A stretch of DNA of 64,000 nucleotides, taken from positions 372,001-436,000 of the forward strand of contig CP033784.1 in NCBI GenBank assembly GCA_003955985.1, read 5' to 3'. The stretch comes from Corynebacterium jeikeium. Lineage in GTDB: Bacteria; Actinomycetota; Actinomycetes; Mycobacteriales; Mycobacteriaceae. Made by a program: the position numbers and the translations under genes. Under the pieces are notes generated by a model. That model was not told where the DNA came from, ran no database searches, and saw only the letters and a list, made by a program, of their open reading frames with translations. Of the stretch, positions 53,069-61,291 are shown piece after piece; within the stretch, counting starts at the first letter, position 1, and each line of letters opens with the position of its first letter.

Positions 53069-54015
53069 GTGCTCGGGAGGGCGTCGGCAAGCGAGAGAAG
53101 CTGCTGGACATTGAGAGACTGACAGTGCGGATTCCCCTGCGCGGTGGTGACGTGGTGCATGCCGCGACGGGCGTGTCCCTGACTGTGGGTAGGGGAGAGG
53201 TCGTCGCGGTTGTGGGTGAGTCGGGCTGCGGAAAGTCGATTATTGCCTCGGCGGTGGTTGGCATGCTGCCGCCGCACGCGAGAGTAGAGGGGCAGGTGCG
53301 TTTCTATCCGCGCGAAGGGGCAGCTGACAGTGGTGCAGAAGCGGAGAGGAACGCCGAGCCCATCGAAATTCTGGCGCGGCGACGTACCGGCGCGGGCCTT
53401 GCTCGCACTGACGAGGAGCTGGCGGGGCGGCAAATCGCGCTAGTACCGCAGTCGGCGGCGACGTTTTTGACACCGGTGCGCACGGTCGGGGCACAGCTAA
53501 AAGAAACAATTTCCGTTCTGGGGCGCAACCACACGGTGGAGGAGATGCTGCGGCGAGTCAGCCTGGATGCGGAGGTCGCGGCGCTGTATCCCCACGAACT
53601 TTCCGGGGGTATGGCGCAGCGCGCAGCAGTGGCATTCGCCCTGGCTGGCGACCCTGCTCTGGTGATTGCTGACGAGCCGACGGCCTCCCTCGACCCCGAC
53701 CTGACCATGGCCCTGCTGCGCATGCTTCGCCAAATCGCCGACAGTGGTGTGGGAGTCATGCTAATTACGCACGACATTTCCGAGCTGCGCGATAGCGGCA
53801 TCGCCGACCGAGTTGCAGTGATGTACGCATCGCGCCTTGAGGAGACGGGACCGGCAAAACAGGTGATTGAGGCCCCAGCCAGCGAATACATGCGCGACCT
53901 GCTCGCAGCGCTGCCCGAAAACGGCATGCGGCCGATGCCCGGCGTGGTGCCGAGCTTGACGAACCTGGACGAGGACTATTGCTACGCGCGCAGGCTCGAG
54001 GAGGCGGGGAAATGA
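53065..54015 (+). CDS. Opp/Nik-type ABC ATPase 1 (OppD-like)
   Basis: 316 residues. Walker A VGESGCGKS, signature LSGGMAQRAAVAFAL, Walker B ALVIADEPTASLD, and H-loop LITHDISELRD. A 55-residue Glu/Ala/Arg-rich insert follows the Walker A helix. GTG 53065 overlaps the OppC stop; a much longer frame upstream is antigenic to the OppC frame and not real. AGGAGG 7 bp upstream. Confidence 0.94.
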   Translation: MSAREGVGKREKLLDIERLTVRIPLRGGDVVHAATGVSLTVGRGEVVAVVGESGCGKSIIASAVVGMLPPHARVEGQVRFYPREGAADSGAEAERNAEPIEILARRRTGAGLARTDEELAGRQIALVPQSAATFLTPVRTVGAQLKETISVLGRNHTVEEMLRRVSLDAEVAALYPHELSGGMAQRAAVAFALAGDPALVIADEPTASLDPDLTMALLRMLRQIADSGVGVMLITHDISELRDSGIADRVAVMYASRLEETGPAKQVIEAPASEYMRDLLAALPENGMRPMPGVVPSLTNLDEDYCYARRLEEAGK

Positions 54016-54764
54016 ACGAGGAGGCTGTGGTGAGTAAGGCGTTGGTGAGTGAGCAGGCTTCGGTGAGCTGTGACGCGCAGGCGAGTGGCAAAGCGCTGGT
54101 CGCCGAGAACGTGTCGAAGTCATTCGGCGCCAAGGACGGCTCTGCGAGAGTCGTTTTATCGGACGTTTCCATCAGGGTTGATCCAGGGCAGATCGTCGGG
54201 CTTCGTGGGCCTTCGGGGGCTGGCAAGTCCACGCTCGGCCGTATCCTCGCAGGCCTGGAAGTGCCCGATTTAGGGCAGTGCTTCTGCGACGGGGTGCCGG
54301 TCGGCGCTGTGCGCAGCCGCGCCGGGCAGCGGGTTCGTGGCCAGATTGGGATGGTGTTTCAGTCTCCCCGAAGGTCCTGCGACCCGCGGATGACTTTGGG
54401 GCGCACCATTCGCTCAGCCGCACGACAGGGGCGGCAAGGGCGGCGGGATGGTCAGCGAACCGGGAAAAGTGTGGACATCGACGAGCTCATCCGAAACGTT
54501 GGGCTGACTCCGGACCTTCTCGATCGCTTCCCTAGCCAGGTCTCAGACGGGCAGCTCCAGCGTGCCGCAGTCGCTCGCACCCTGGCCGCCGGTCCACGCT
54601 ACCTCATCTGCGACGAGATGACCGCCATGCTCGACGCCGCCAACTCCGCGGCAATCGTCGAGGTCATCCGGGATTTCGCCGTATCTGGCGGCGGTGTTCT
54701 CATGATTAGCCATGAACACAGGCTTCTCGCCGCCGTGTGCGACGGCGTCCTCGCCTTAGAGTAG
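54012..54764 (+). CDS. Opp/Nik-type ABC ATPase 2 (OppF-like)
   Basis: 250 residues. Walker A RGPSGAGKS, Q-loop MVFQSPRRSCDPRMT, a somewhat divergent signature VSDGQLQRAAVARTL, Walker B YLICDEMTAMLD and H-loop ISHEHRLLA. Starts with an ATGA overlap. The usual OppF C-terminal extension is missing, as in short NikE/CntF forms. Last gene of the five-gene operon. Confidence 0.92.
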   Translation: MNEEAVVSKALVSEQASVSCDAQASGKALVAENVSKSFGAKDGSARVVLSDVSIRVDPGQIVGLRGPSGAGKSTLGRILAGLEVPDLGQCFCDGVPVGAVRSRAGQRVRGQIGMVFQSPRRSCDPRMTLGRTIRSAARQGRQGRRDGQRTGKSVDIDELIRNVGLTPDLLDRFPSQVSDGQLQRAAVARTLAAGPRYLICDEMTAMLDAANSAAIVEVIRDFAVSGGGVLMISHEHRLLAAVCDGVLALE

Positions 54765-54835
54765 CGATATTGCTTAGCGCCCAGCTTGGAGTCATTGAAC
54801 CTTCACTGCCTGTGATCGCCGATAGAATATAGGAA

Positions 54836-54854
54836 TTAGGGTAGCCATACCTAT
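54836..54854 (+). promoter_or_regulatory. DtxR iron box before sbnB
   Basis: TTAGGGTAGCCATACCTAT matches the DtxR consensus TTAGGTTAGCCTAACCTAA at 15 of 19 positions by hand. TAGAAT (54823-54828) just upstream can serve as -10, so bound DtxR would cover the start site. This predicts repression of the sbn unit when iron is plentiful. Confidence 0.7.
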
Positions 54855-54928
54855 GACAGGTAGTGTAGGCTCTCCTTTTGTTGGTTGAATGGTTGGCTAT
54901 CAATCGTTACTTGCTTGAAGGACTTCTA

Positions 54929-55927
54929 TTGATTGATTCAAAAACTCCAAAGCTTCGACTTTTGACCCGATCGGACTTGGAAGATATCGAACTCGAACCT
55001 TCGCTGGTTATCCGTGCAGTAGAAGATGGATACTTGGCATTCGCGGAAGGTTCCTCGCAGTGCCCGACAAAAATGATGATTGACTTACCGGTTGAGAGCC
55101 GGGACTCGATTGCTTTTTCGATGCTCGGTTTTGATGCCAACCGTGATCTCGTTGGATACAAGACCTCTTATCGCCACGGAAGCGACAACCCAGATAAGTA
55201 CTACACCACCATTAGTCTCTACGACGATGAAAGCGGCATGCCATACGCGCTAATGGACTGCCAAAAAGTTGGAGCCTCGCGAACTCCCGCTACGACAGCA
55301 TTGATTGCGCGAGAATGTGCACGCGCTGATGCGAAGACTGTGACTGTTTTTGGCACTGGGATTCAGTCAGTTAACACACTTTCCTACTTGGTCACAGCAG
55401 TGCCGAGCCTCGAAAAACTACAGCTGCATGGAACTCATCCGGGAGGATTAGAAAAAAGCCGGAAGTCGCTTAATCACTGGTTTCCCGAGCGGAATATCGA
55501 ACTAGTTGAACGCGATGATGCTTCTGTTATGAAGGCAGTTCAAAGCAGCGATATCACCGTAGTTGCTTCCGGTCGTGCCTGGCACCCATCGATTCAAACT
55601 GAATGGATTCCCGAAGGTGGGCTGCTAATTTCTGTTGCTTCCAAGGGAATTGCGGATGGTGCTGTTGCTGCTGCAGACAGGGTAATTGCTACTAGTGCCG
55701 GACAGTTCGAGCTAGTTGGGCAGCGATTGCTCCAGGGCAAAGAAGTGGAATTGGATGCAACACTACCCGATATTCTCGCGCGAAAGGCCCCAGGGCGCAC
55801 GAATGAAACTGACCGAGTTTTTGCATTCTCGACGGGAATGATTATTACGGATATTCCAGTTGCTCAGGAACTTGCGGTTCGTGCATTTTCTGCTGGGCGA
55901 GGTACGGAGGTGTCGCTATGGTCGTAA
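54929..55927 (+). CDS. sbnB: SbnB-like enzyme (ornithine cyclodeaminase fold)
   Basis: 332 residues. In staphyloferrin B synthesis SbnB oxidatively hydrolyses N-(1-amino-1-carboxyl-2-ethyl)-glutamate with NAD+, giving L-2,3-diaminopropionate and 2-oxoglutarate. Visible: KMMIDLP, VGYKTSYRHGSDNP, MDCQKVGASRTPATTALIA, the Rossmann motif VFGTGIQSVNTL, and a C-terminal MIITDIPVAQEL. TTG 54929 is taken as start because GAAGGA lies 6 bp before it; TTG 54878 is also in frame. Composition is AT-richer than the core. The function depends on pairing with sbnA downstream. Confidence 0.85.
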   Translation: MIDSKTPKLRLLTRSDLEDIELEPSLVIRAVEDGYLAFAEGSSQCPTKMMIDLPVESRDSIAFSMLGFDANRDLVGYKTSYRHGSDNPDKYYTTISLYDDESGMPYALMDCQKVGASRTPATTALIARECARADAKTVTVFGTGIQSVNTLSYLVTAVPSLEKLQLHGTHPGGLEKSRKSLNHWFPERNIELVERDDASVMKAVQSSDITVVASGRAWHPSIQTEWIPEGGLLISVASKGIADGAVAAADRVIATSAGQFELVGQRLLQGKEVELDATLPDILARKAPGRTNETDRVFAFSTGMIITDIPVAQELAVRAFSAGRGTEVSLWS

Positions 55928-55958
55928 CGCTCGCTGTCGGCACTACGGGAAATGAAAA

Positions 55959-57452
55959 GTGAACGATAAAACTTTTGCTTCTACACCCTCTGTGCCCAAG
56001 ACCTCGACCCTGGTCCCGAAACAACGTGACTGGGCGAAAGATTTACTGTCAATTCCAAGTGACGGCGTCTCGGAACTAACTCGTTTAGCCACACTAGCGG
56101 CAGGGCCTTTTCATGTTCTAAATACTCAGGTTTTTCGCCAGAATTTGAATGCTTTTGCTGCTGTTTGCGAGCGTCACGGAGTCGACTCGCATATCTACTT
56201 CGCTCACAAAGCAAATAAGTCTGCGTGCTGGATCCCCGCAGTCGCCGAAGAGGGTCATCGCGTAGATGTTGCGAGCGGGGAGGAGCTCACCGGCGCTTTA
56301 GGCGCTGGTGTGTGTGCTGCCGACTTAGTTGTTACGGGTGCGGAAAAATCGCAATCGCTTTTGACTCTTGCTCTCAGGCAGAGAGTTCTAATTGCAGTAG
56401 ATTCTCCGAGCGAACTATTCCGAATTAATTCGCTGGCTAAGGATCTTGGAGTCGTTGATGCTCCGGTGTTGATTAGGTTACTGCCTGAAGAACAGCCTGA
56501 GACTCGCTTCGGCACCTCCATGGCACAGTGGCTTCGAGAGCTTGAGGCCCTGCGAGAACAATCTAGTAATGGGATTGACTGTAGGGGCGTGACCTTCCAT
56601 TTGAACGGATACAGTCCCGCTCAGCGTAACCGCCAAGCACATAAAGCTTTGGATTTTATGGAAATTCTTCGAATTAAAGGATGGACGGCAGAGATGCTGG
56701 ACATAGGTGGAGGATTTTCGGTTCAGTATTGTGAGCCATCCCAGTGGGAAATGTTTCGGGAAAAGGTTATTGATTCACCGGATAAGCGAGACTATTTTCA
56801 TTCTGGTCGAATTCCAGAAGGGCTTTATCCGTATGGTGGGCAGGGCAATGATGGCCCTGAAATGTTAGATGAAATTCTTTCGGGAGTAGCTAATTCGCCT
56901 TCAGTTGAGAGGATTGATAAAACTAGCACTTCGCTTGCGGAACGGCTAAAAAATGGGCGATTTCAGTTGGCCATTGAACCAGGCCGAGCGGCGTTAGATG
57001 GTTGTGGATTGAGCGTTTTTCCAATTCAGGGTGTGAAATGGAGAGACGACTACATAATTATTACTGTTGCGGGTTTAAGTATGAGCCTTTCTGAGCAATG
57101 GAAAGGCAGTGAATACATGCCTGACATGACGTTATGGGAGAATCCCGGCTCAGATGATGGCGCCAATTACATGGGCAGGCCTAGTGGTGGCAGTAATTGT
57201 CTATCGCGCTCGGTTGGTGTCTGTGTTGGCGGAAGTAGCTGTATGGAATATGACATGCTCACTTGGCGAAAGGTCCAAATGAATCGAATTCCGAGAGTTG
57301 GGGATTTGGTTATTTATCACAATACGGCTGGTTATCAGATGGACAAAAATGAAAGCGAATTTCATCAAATTCGCCTGCCCATGCGGTTTGTTTGGGAAGG
57401 TCGGGGAAGCTTGCCGAAAATAGATAGGCCTTTATATCGGGAATTGGTTTAA
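55959..57452 (+). CDS. Fold-type III PLP-dependent decarboxylase
   Basis: 497 residues, alanine-racemase/DAP-decarboxylase-like. The PLP lysine is Lys84 (YFAHKANKSA), the phosphate loop is LDIGGGFSV, and IEPGRAALDGC and the C-terminal SSCMEYDML match the Glu-Pro-Gly-Arg and Cys-x-x-x-Asp sites of this class. Long inserts (residues 260-320, 370-420) set it apart from LysA. It resembles the Y4yA-type group seen next to SbnA/SbnB genes elsewhere (from memory). Substrate unknown: diaminopropionate or its glutamate adduct are candidates. AT-rich; GTG start, 31 bp after sbnB. Confidence 0.82.
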   Translation: MNDKTFASTPSVPKTSTLVPKQRDWAKDLLSIPSDGVSELTRLATLAAGPFHVLNTQVFRQNLNAFAAVCERHGVDSHIYFAHKANKSACWIPAVAEEGHRVDVASGEELTGALGAGVCAADLVVTGAEKSQSLLTLALRQRVLIAVDSPSELFRINSLAKDLGVVDAPVLIRLLPEEQPETRFGTSMAQWLRELEALREQSSNGIDCRGVTFHLNGYSPAQRNRQAHKALDFMEILRIKGWTAEMLDIGGGFSVQYCEPSQWEMFREKVIDSPDKRDYFHSGRIPEGLYPYGGQGNDGPEMLDEILSGVANSPSVERIDKTSTSLAERLKNGRFQLAIEPGRAALDGCGLSVFPIQGVKWRDDYIIITVAGLSMSLSEQWKGSEYMPDMTLWENPGSDDGANYMGRPSGGSNCLSRSVGVCVGGSSCMEYDMLTWRKVQMNRIPRVGDLVIYHNTAGYQMDKNESEFHQIRLPMRFVWEGRGSLPKIDRPLYRELV

Positions 57453-57472
57453 ATGTCTAATTGGGGTCTGTC

Positions 57473-58558
57473 ATGATTGATTTTCCATATTCTGAAAAAA
57501 AATTAAGAAAACCTTGCGCAACATGTTCGCTTCAGAGTTGTAGTTTAATTGGAAACACGCCAATTCTTGAACTGTGTAATACCGGATCCGGAAGCCGGTT
57601 ATTACTGAAGATGGATTGCCTAAATCCGACGGGAAGCGTAAAGGTGCGAATGGCGCTGGAGATGATTGTTGCTGCGGAGATCTCCGGCGAGCTCAAGCCG
57701 GGCGGAAGAATCATTGAACCCACTAGTGGAAACACTGGTTTAGGTCTGGCATTTGTGGCCTCTCAGCGGGGATACAAGTTTACGGCGATTGTGGATCATC
57801 ACGCTGCTAAGGACAAGCTGCGTTCCATGCAAGCACTTGGAGCAGAGTTGGTCTTCGTCGGGGATAAAGAATCCTGTGTTCCGTCTACGAGCCTTAGACG
57901 TGCGAAGGCCGCAGAAATTGTCGCCGAGACCTCGGATGCATGGTGGCCAGATCAGCACAATAATCCCAACAACCCAGCTGGTTACTGGCAGCTTGCATAC
58001 GAACTCGATGAGCAAATCCCAGAAAAGGTTGACGTTCTCGTTGCGGCAATCGGAACGGGCGGGACGTTGTGCGGTACAACGGAACATCTGAGGAAGCTTG
58101 GGCATACCGCCGAGTCGTTGGCTGTTGAACCCGAAGGCTCCATCATTTTTGGTGGGGTGCCAGGGGCATATAAGCAATCAGGTGCCGGTGCTCCGTCGGG
58201 TTTCAAAATCGGCAATAACGTCCGCTACAACCTCATCGACCATGGAGTCAAAGTTAGCGATGTCAAGGCATTCGCTGTGGCCCGAGTGTTGGCTAGGGAA
58301 CATGGGCTCATGGTTGGAGGCACAGCAGGTGCTGCAATCTACGAAGGTTTGCGTCATCTACACGAGTTTCAGGCAGGAACAACAATGGTCGTCATTGTTT
58401 GTGATGCTGGTGAGAAATATCTCGACACAATTTTTGATACTGATTGGCTTCAGAAAAATCATTTGTATTCAGAAGTTATGGAGCGTCAAGTTTCGCGAAT
58501 GCTCAGAGCCTATGGTGATTCTCGTGCCATTGCTAGTTCCTTCGAGGTGGCCGGGTGA
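57473..58558 (+). CDS. sbnA: SbnA-like N-(2-amino-2-carboxyethyl)-glutamate synthase
   Basis: 361 residues, a cysteine-synthase-fold PLP enzyme. SbnA joins O-phospho-L-serine and L-glutamate. PLP lysine is Lys57 in NPTGSVKVRMA, PTSGNTG is the substrate loop, IGTGGTLCGTTEHL the phosphate loop, and MVGGTAGAAIYEG the late motif. The N-terminus has three close cysteines (C15, C18, C23; CATCSLQSC) not typical of CysK. Distinguished from cysteine synthase mainly by linkage to sbnB. ATG 57473 after GGGG. The stop overlaps the MATE start (GTGA). Confidence 0.82.
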   Translation: MIDFPYSEKKLRKPCATCSLQSCSLIGNTPILELCNTGSGSRLLLKMDCLNPTGSVKVRMALEMIVAAEISGELKPGGRIIEPTSGNTGLGLAFVASQRGYKFTAIVDHHAAKDKLRSMQALGAELVFVGDKESCVPSTSLRRAKAAEIVAETSDAWWPDQHNNPNNPAGYWQLAYELDEQIPEKVDVLVAAIGTGGTLCGTTEHLRKLGHTAESLAVEPEGSIIFGGVPGAYKQSGAGAPSGFKIGNNVRYNLIDHGVKVSDVKAFAVARVLAREHGLMVGGTAGAAIYEGLRHLHEFQAGTTMVVIVCDAGEKYLDTIFDTDWLQKNHLYSEVMERQVSRMLRAYGDSRAIASSFEVAG

Positions 58559-59955
58559 TAAATCCAGCTCGTGCAATTGGCCAGCAAACCGTGTCCTACC
58601 GTGATGTCTATTCGCTTGCGCTACCCATCGCGGGCGTTCAGCTAGCGGGGGTTGCGCTAACCACGACCGATGTGCTGATGCTGCAGACCCTCGGTGTAGT
58701 GGCAATTGCCGGCGGCGGACTCGCAATGCAGTTCTACAACCAGATTCGCACCATGTGTGTCGGTATGGTCACCGCCGGAGGCAACCTAGTAGCCGAGGCC
58801 GCGTCGGAGTGGGAAAAGACAGGCGAGGAAGTTGCGGCTGAGCGAATCCGCCAAGCGGTACGCAGTTGCATGGCCGTCGGTACCGCAACTGCAATCATTG
58901 GTGGCCTCATCGTGATTTCATTTGGTGCGCTTGCACTCATCTTGCCCATCGACGACACTGTTGCCGAGCTAGCGTTCTCGATGACGGTCGCGCTTGCACC
59001 AGGCCTTATCCCGATGATTTGGCTCAATGTCCTGCGGCAGTTTGCAGTCGGCATGCGTCGGCCGGGCTCTCTGCTGGTGGTTACGCTCATCTCCATCGTT
59101 GTCAACGCTGCTCTCAACGCTGGATTCCTCCGGCTAACAAGTGTCAATGAATGGGGAACTGCATGGGGACTGGTGGGCATCGGTCTGTCGACCACCTGCG
59201 TCCAGGTTTTTACCCTGCTGTCCTTTGCTGGCTTGCTGCAAAGAGACCGTCAGCTACGGAAATTCTTCGCGGTCATTCCGAGGCCCGGCGACGCAGCATG
59301 CATGAGGCGCATTATTCGGCTTGGGATTCCAGTTTCGCTTACCTACGGCTCTGAAGCTGCGATTACTACTATCGCAGGTCTAGCGATGGGCCTGGTTAGC
59401 CCAGTCATGCTGGCAGCGCACACCGTTGTTAACCAACTCGCTTATATCGTCTACCAAGTATGTATCGGCTTCTCGCACGGAGGATCTATACTGGTCAGCC
59501 GTGCATTAGCGGATGGTGCCGAGGCAGTCAAACAGGTATCACGTCGGGTTTTGCACGCAGTGGGTATTTATCTTGCCGTCGTCGGTTTGCTCTGGTTGCT
59601 ACTGGGCAAGTACGTCGTTGGACTGTTCCTTACTGATTCCAACGTTAGTGCCAATCCCGATGTACGCCATATAGCGACAATCTTGTTGTGCCTTGCCGTG
59701 CTTCAGCAGTTCGCTAAAGGCTCCCAGAACGTGCTGGTGGGGCTCCTTCGTGGGCTGCGCGACACGAAGTCGGGTCTCAGTGCGACCCTTTGGGGCTACT
59801 GGGCGGTGGGGGTTCCAGCTCTCCTGATTCTTGGCCTTGGCCTTCGTTGGGAAGGATATGGCGTTTGGGTTGGGCTCATCCTTGGCTTTTCCACGACCGC
59901 TGCTCTGCTTTACCGCGCTCTGCAGCGTCACCTGCAACCCACTAGTTCCGTGTGA
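58555..59955 (+). CDS. MATE-family exporter
   Basis: 466 residues, twelve predicted helices. Opening helix LALPIAGVQLAGVALTTTDVLML and the two-fold MATE repeat (IPVSLTYGSEAAITTIAGLAMGL in the second half). Translationally coupled to sbnA, so likely exports the metallophore made by the three upstream enzymes. MATE export of siderophore-like molecules is less common than MFS export. Composition returns to the GC-rich local norm (38 of 60 G/C at 58621-58680). Confidence 0.9.
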   Translation: MINPARAIGQQTVSYRDVYSLALPIAGVQLAGVALTTTDVLMLQTLGVVAIAGGGLAMQFYNQIRTMCVGMVTAGGNLVAEAASEWEKTGEEVAAERIRQAVRSCMAVGTATAIIGGLIVISFGALALILPIDDTVAELAFSMTVALAPGLIPMIWLNVLRQFAVGMRRPGSLLVVTLISIVVNAALNAGFLRLTSVNEWGTAWGLVGIGLSTTCVQVFTLLSFAGLLQRDRQLRKFFAVIPRPGDAACMRRIIRLGIPVSLTYGSEAAITTIAGLAMGLVSPVMLAAHTVVNQLAYIVYQVCIGFSHGGSILVSRALADGAEAVKQVSRRVLHAVGIYLAVVGLLWLLLGKYVVGLFLTDSNVSANPDVRHIATILLCLAVLQQFAKGSQNVLVGLLRGLRDTKSGLSATLWGYWAVGVPALLILGLGLRWEGYGVWVGLILGFSTTAALLYRALQRHLQPTSSV

Positions 59956-60040
59956 CGGCCGAAGCTTCGTAACACCCATCCAGAAATAGTCTGAACCATC
60001 CACGTAAAGATGACGTTTTCCCTCTACCGAAGGGGATCCG

Positions 60041-60076
60041 AGGAGCTGAATATGCGGTCGACTGACCGCCTGCTCC
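60041..60076 (+). other. Stem-loop between the exporter and the binding protein
   Basis: GCGGTC (60054-60059) pairs with GACCGC (60064-60069), nested in GGAGC (60042-60046) with GCTCC (60072-60076). It ends 12 bp before ATG 60089 and next to the GGAAAGAAG ribosome site. It may stabilise a downstream mRNA so that more binding protein is made, or modulate translation. Confidence 0.45.
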
Positions 60077-60088
60077 GGAAAGAAGAAA

Positions 60089-61291
60089 ATGAAGGTTAGT
60101 TCTCCTCTTACTCCAAGCGTGCTACTGCGTGACTTCCCCGCAAGGGTGCTTTTCGCGGTACTCCTATGCATGTCGCTCGTCCTTCTCGCCGCTTGCTCAG
60201 ATGGAAATGGAGACGCATCCGCTAGCAGTGAGAAGCGTACCGTCGTCGATGCGCTAGGACGCGAAGTTAAAGTCCCGCAGAATGTCGAGCGAATCCTGAT
60301 GGGCGGGCAGAAGATGCTTTACACGACGGCGCTTCTGAACCCAGACAATCCAACTGACAAGATCGTTGCCTGGCCAGAGGACCTGAAGGAAAACGACAAA
60401 GCCACTTACGACCGCTACGTTGAGAAGTTCCCCAAAATCAAGGACATCCCGACCACAGGCGAGATTTACAACAACACTATGTCGCTGGAACAGGCTCTGG
60501 AGTCCCGACCCGATGTCTTCGTAGTAAATGCGGGTGTCTTCGACGCGGCTAAAGATGCTGGAATCGTTGATGGATTAGAAAAGGCAGGCGTGCCGACGGT
60601 GACTGTCGACTACTTCATTGACCCAGTGAAAAACACCGAGCCCAGTATTCGAATGATGGGACAACTGCTGGGGCGTGAAAAGCAGGCGGAAGACTTTATC
60701 AACTACTACGAGAAGAAGGTCAACAAGGTCGCTGACCGCCTTGCCGAGAAGAAACCAGCACCGACACCGACATTCCTGTGGCGAGCACCCGGTTACTTTG
60801 ACTGCTGCTCAACCTTCGCCAAGTCCAACCTGGCGCAGATTGTCAATTTTGCCGGTGGACTAAACCTTGGCGACGAAATGATTGATGCGAAGCAAGGGCA
60901 GGTATCGCCAGAGGCATTGGCCGGGAAGAATCCTGAAGTCATCATTGCCACAGGCGCAGACTGGGATCAGGGTAAGACTCCGGTCAAGGAAGGAAATTAC
61001 GTACCGCTGGGTTACTCGGAATCGAAGGAAGAGGCGCAAAAGGCCCTTCACGATGTCGTCGGTAAGCAGCCCGCTGTGCGTGAAGTCGACGCGGTGAAAA
61101 GTAAGCGTACTTTCGTCGCATGGCATCATTTTTACGATTCGCCATATAACTTCCTGGCAGTCGAGATGTTTGCAAAGGCCATGCACCCGGACTTGTTCGG
61201 CGACATTGACACTGAACGAGAGGTACAGGACCTGCACGATAAGTTCCTGCCAATCGAGGCCTCGGGCACCTTCTGGACTGGGCTGGAGTGA
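60089..61291 (+). CDS. FecB/FepB-type siderophore-binding lipoprotein
   Basis: 400 residues. Lipobox LVLLAACSD, then TVVDALGREVKVPQNVERI, the usual beginning of class III binding proteins, and the two-lobe pattern with PDVFVVNAGVF and PEVIIATGADW. It has extra segments relative to FepB and a Cys pair (FDCCSTF). Iron-siderophore or heme ligands are both possible; context favours the cluster's own metallophore. TGATG joins it to the permease gene. Confidence 0.9.
   Translation: MKVSSPLTPSVLLRDFPARVLFAVLLCMSLVLLAACSDGNGDASASSEKRTVVDALGREVKVPQNVERILMGGQKMLYTTALLNPDNPTDKIVAWPEDLKENDKATYDRYVEKFPKIKDIPTTGEIYNNTMSLEQALESRPDVFVVNAGVFDAAKDAGIVDGLEKAGVPTVTVDYFIDPVKNTEPSIRMMGQLLGREKQAEDFINYYEKKVNKVADRLAEKKPAPTPTFLWRAPGYFDCCSTFAKSNLAQIVNFAGGLNLGDEMIDAKQGQVSPEALAGKNPEVIIATGADWDQGKTPVKEGNYVPLGYSESKEEAQKALHDVVGKQPAVREVDAVKSKRTFVAWHHFYDSPYNFLAVEMFAKAMHPDLFGDIDTEREVQDLHDKFLPIEASGTFWTGLE

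Noticed and set aside
57473..58558. Calling the gene a housekeeping cysteine synthase
   Set aside because: The fold is shared, but linkage to sbnB and the decarboxylase, and the DtxR-like box, favour an SbnA role. Sequence alone does not exclude cysteine synthase activity.
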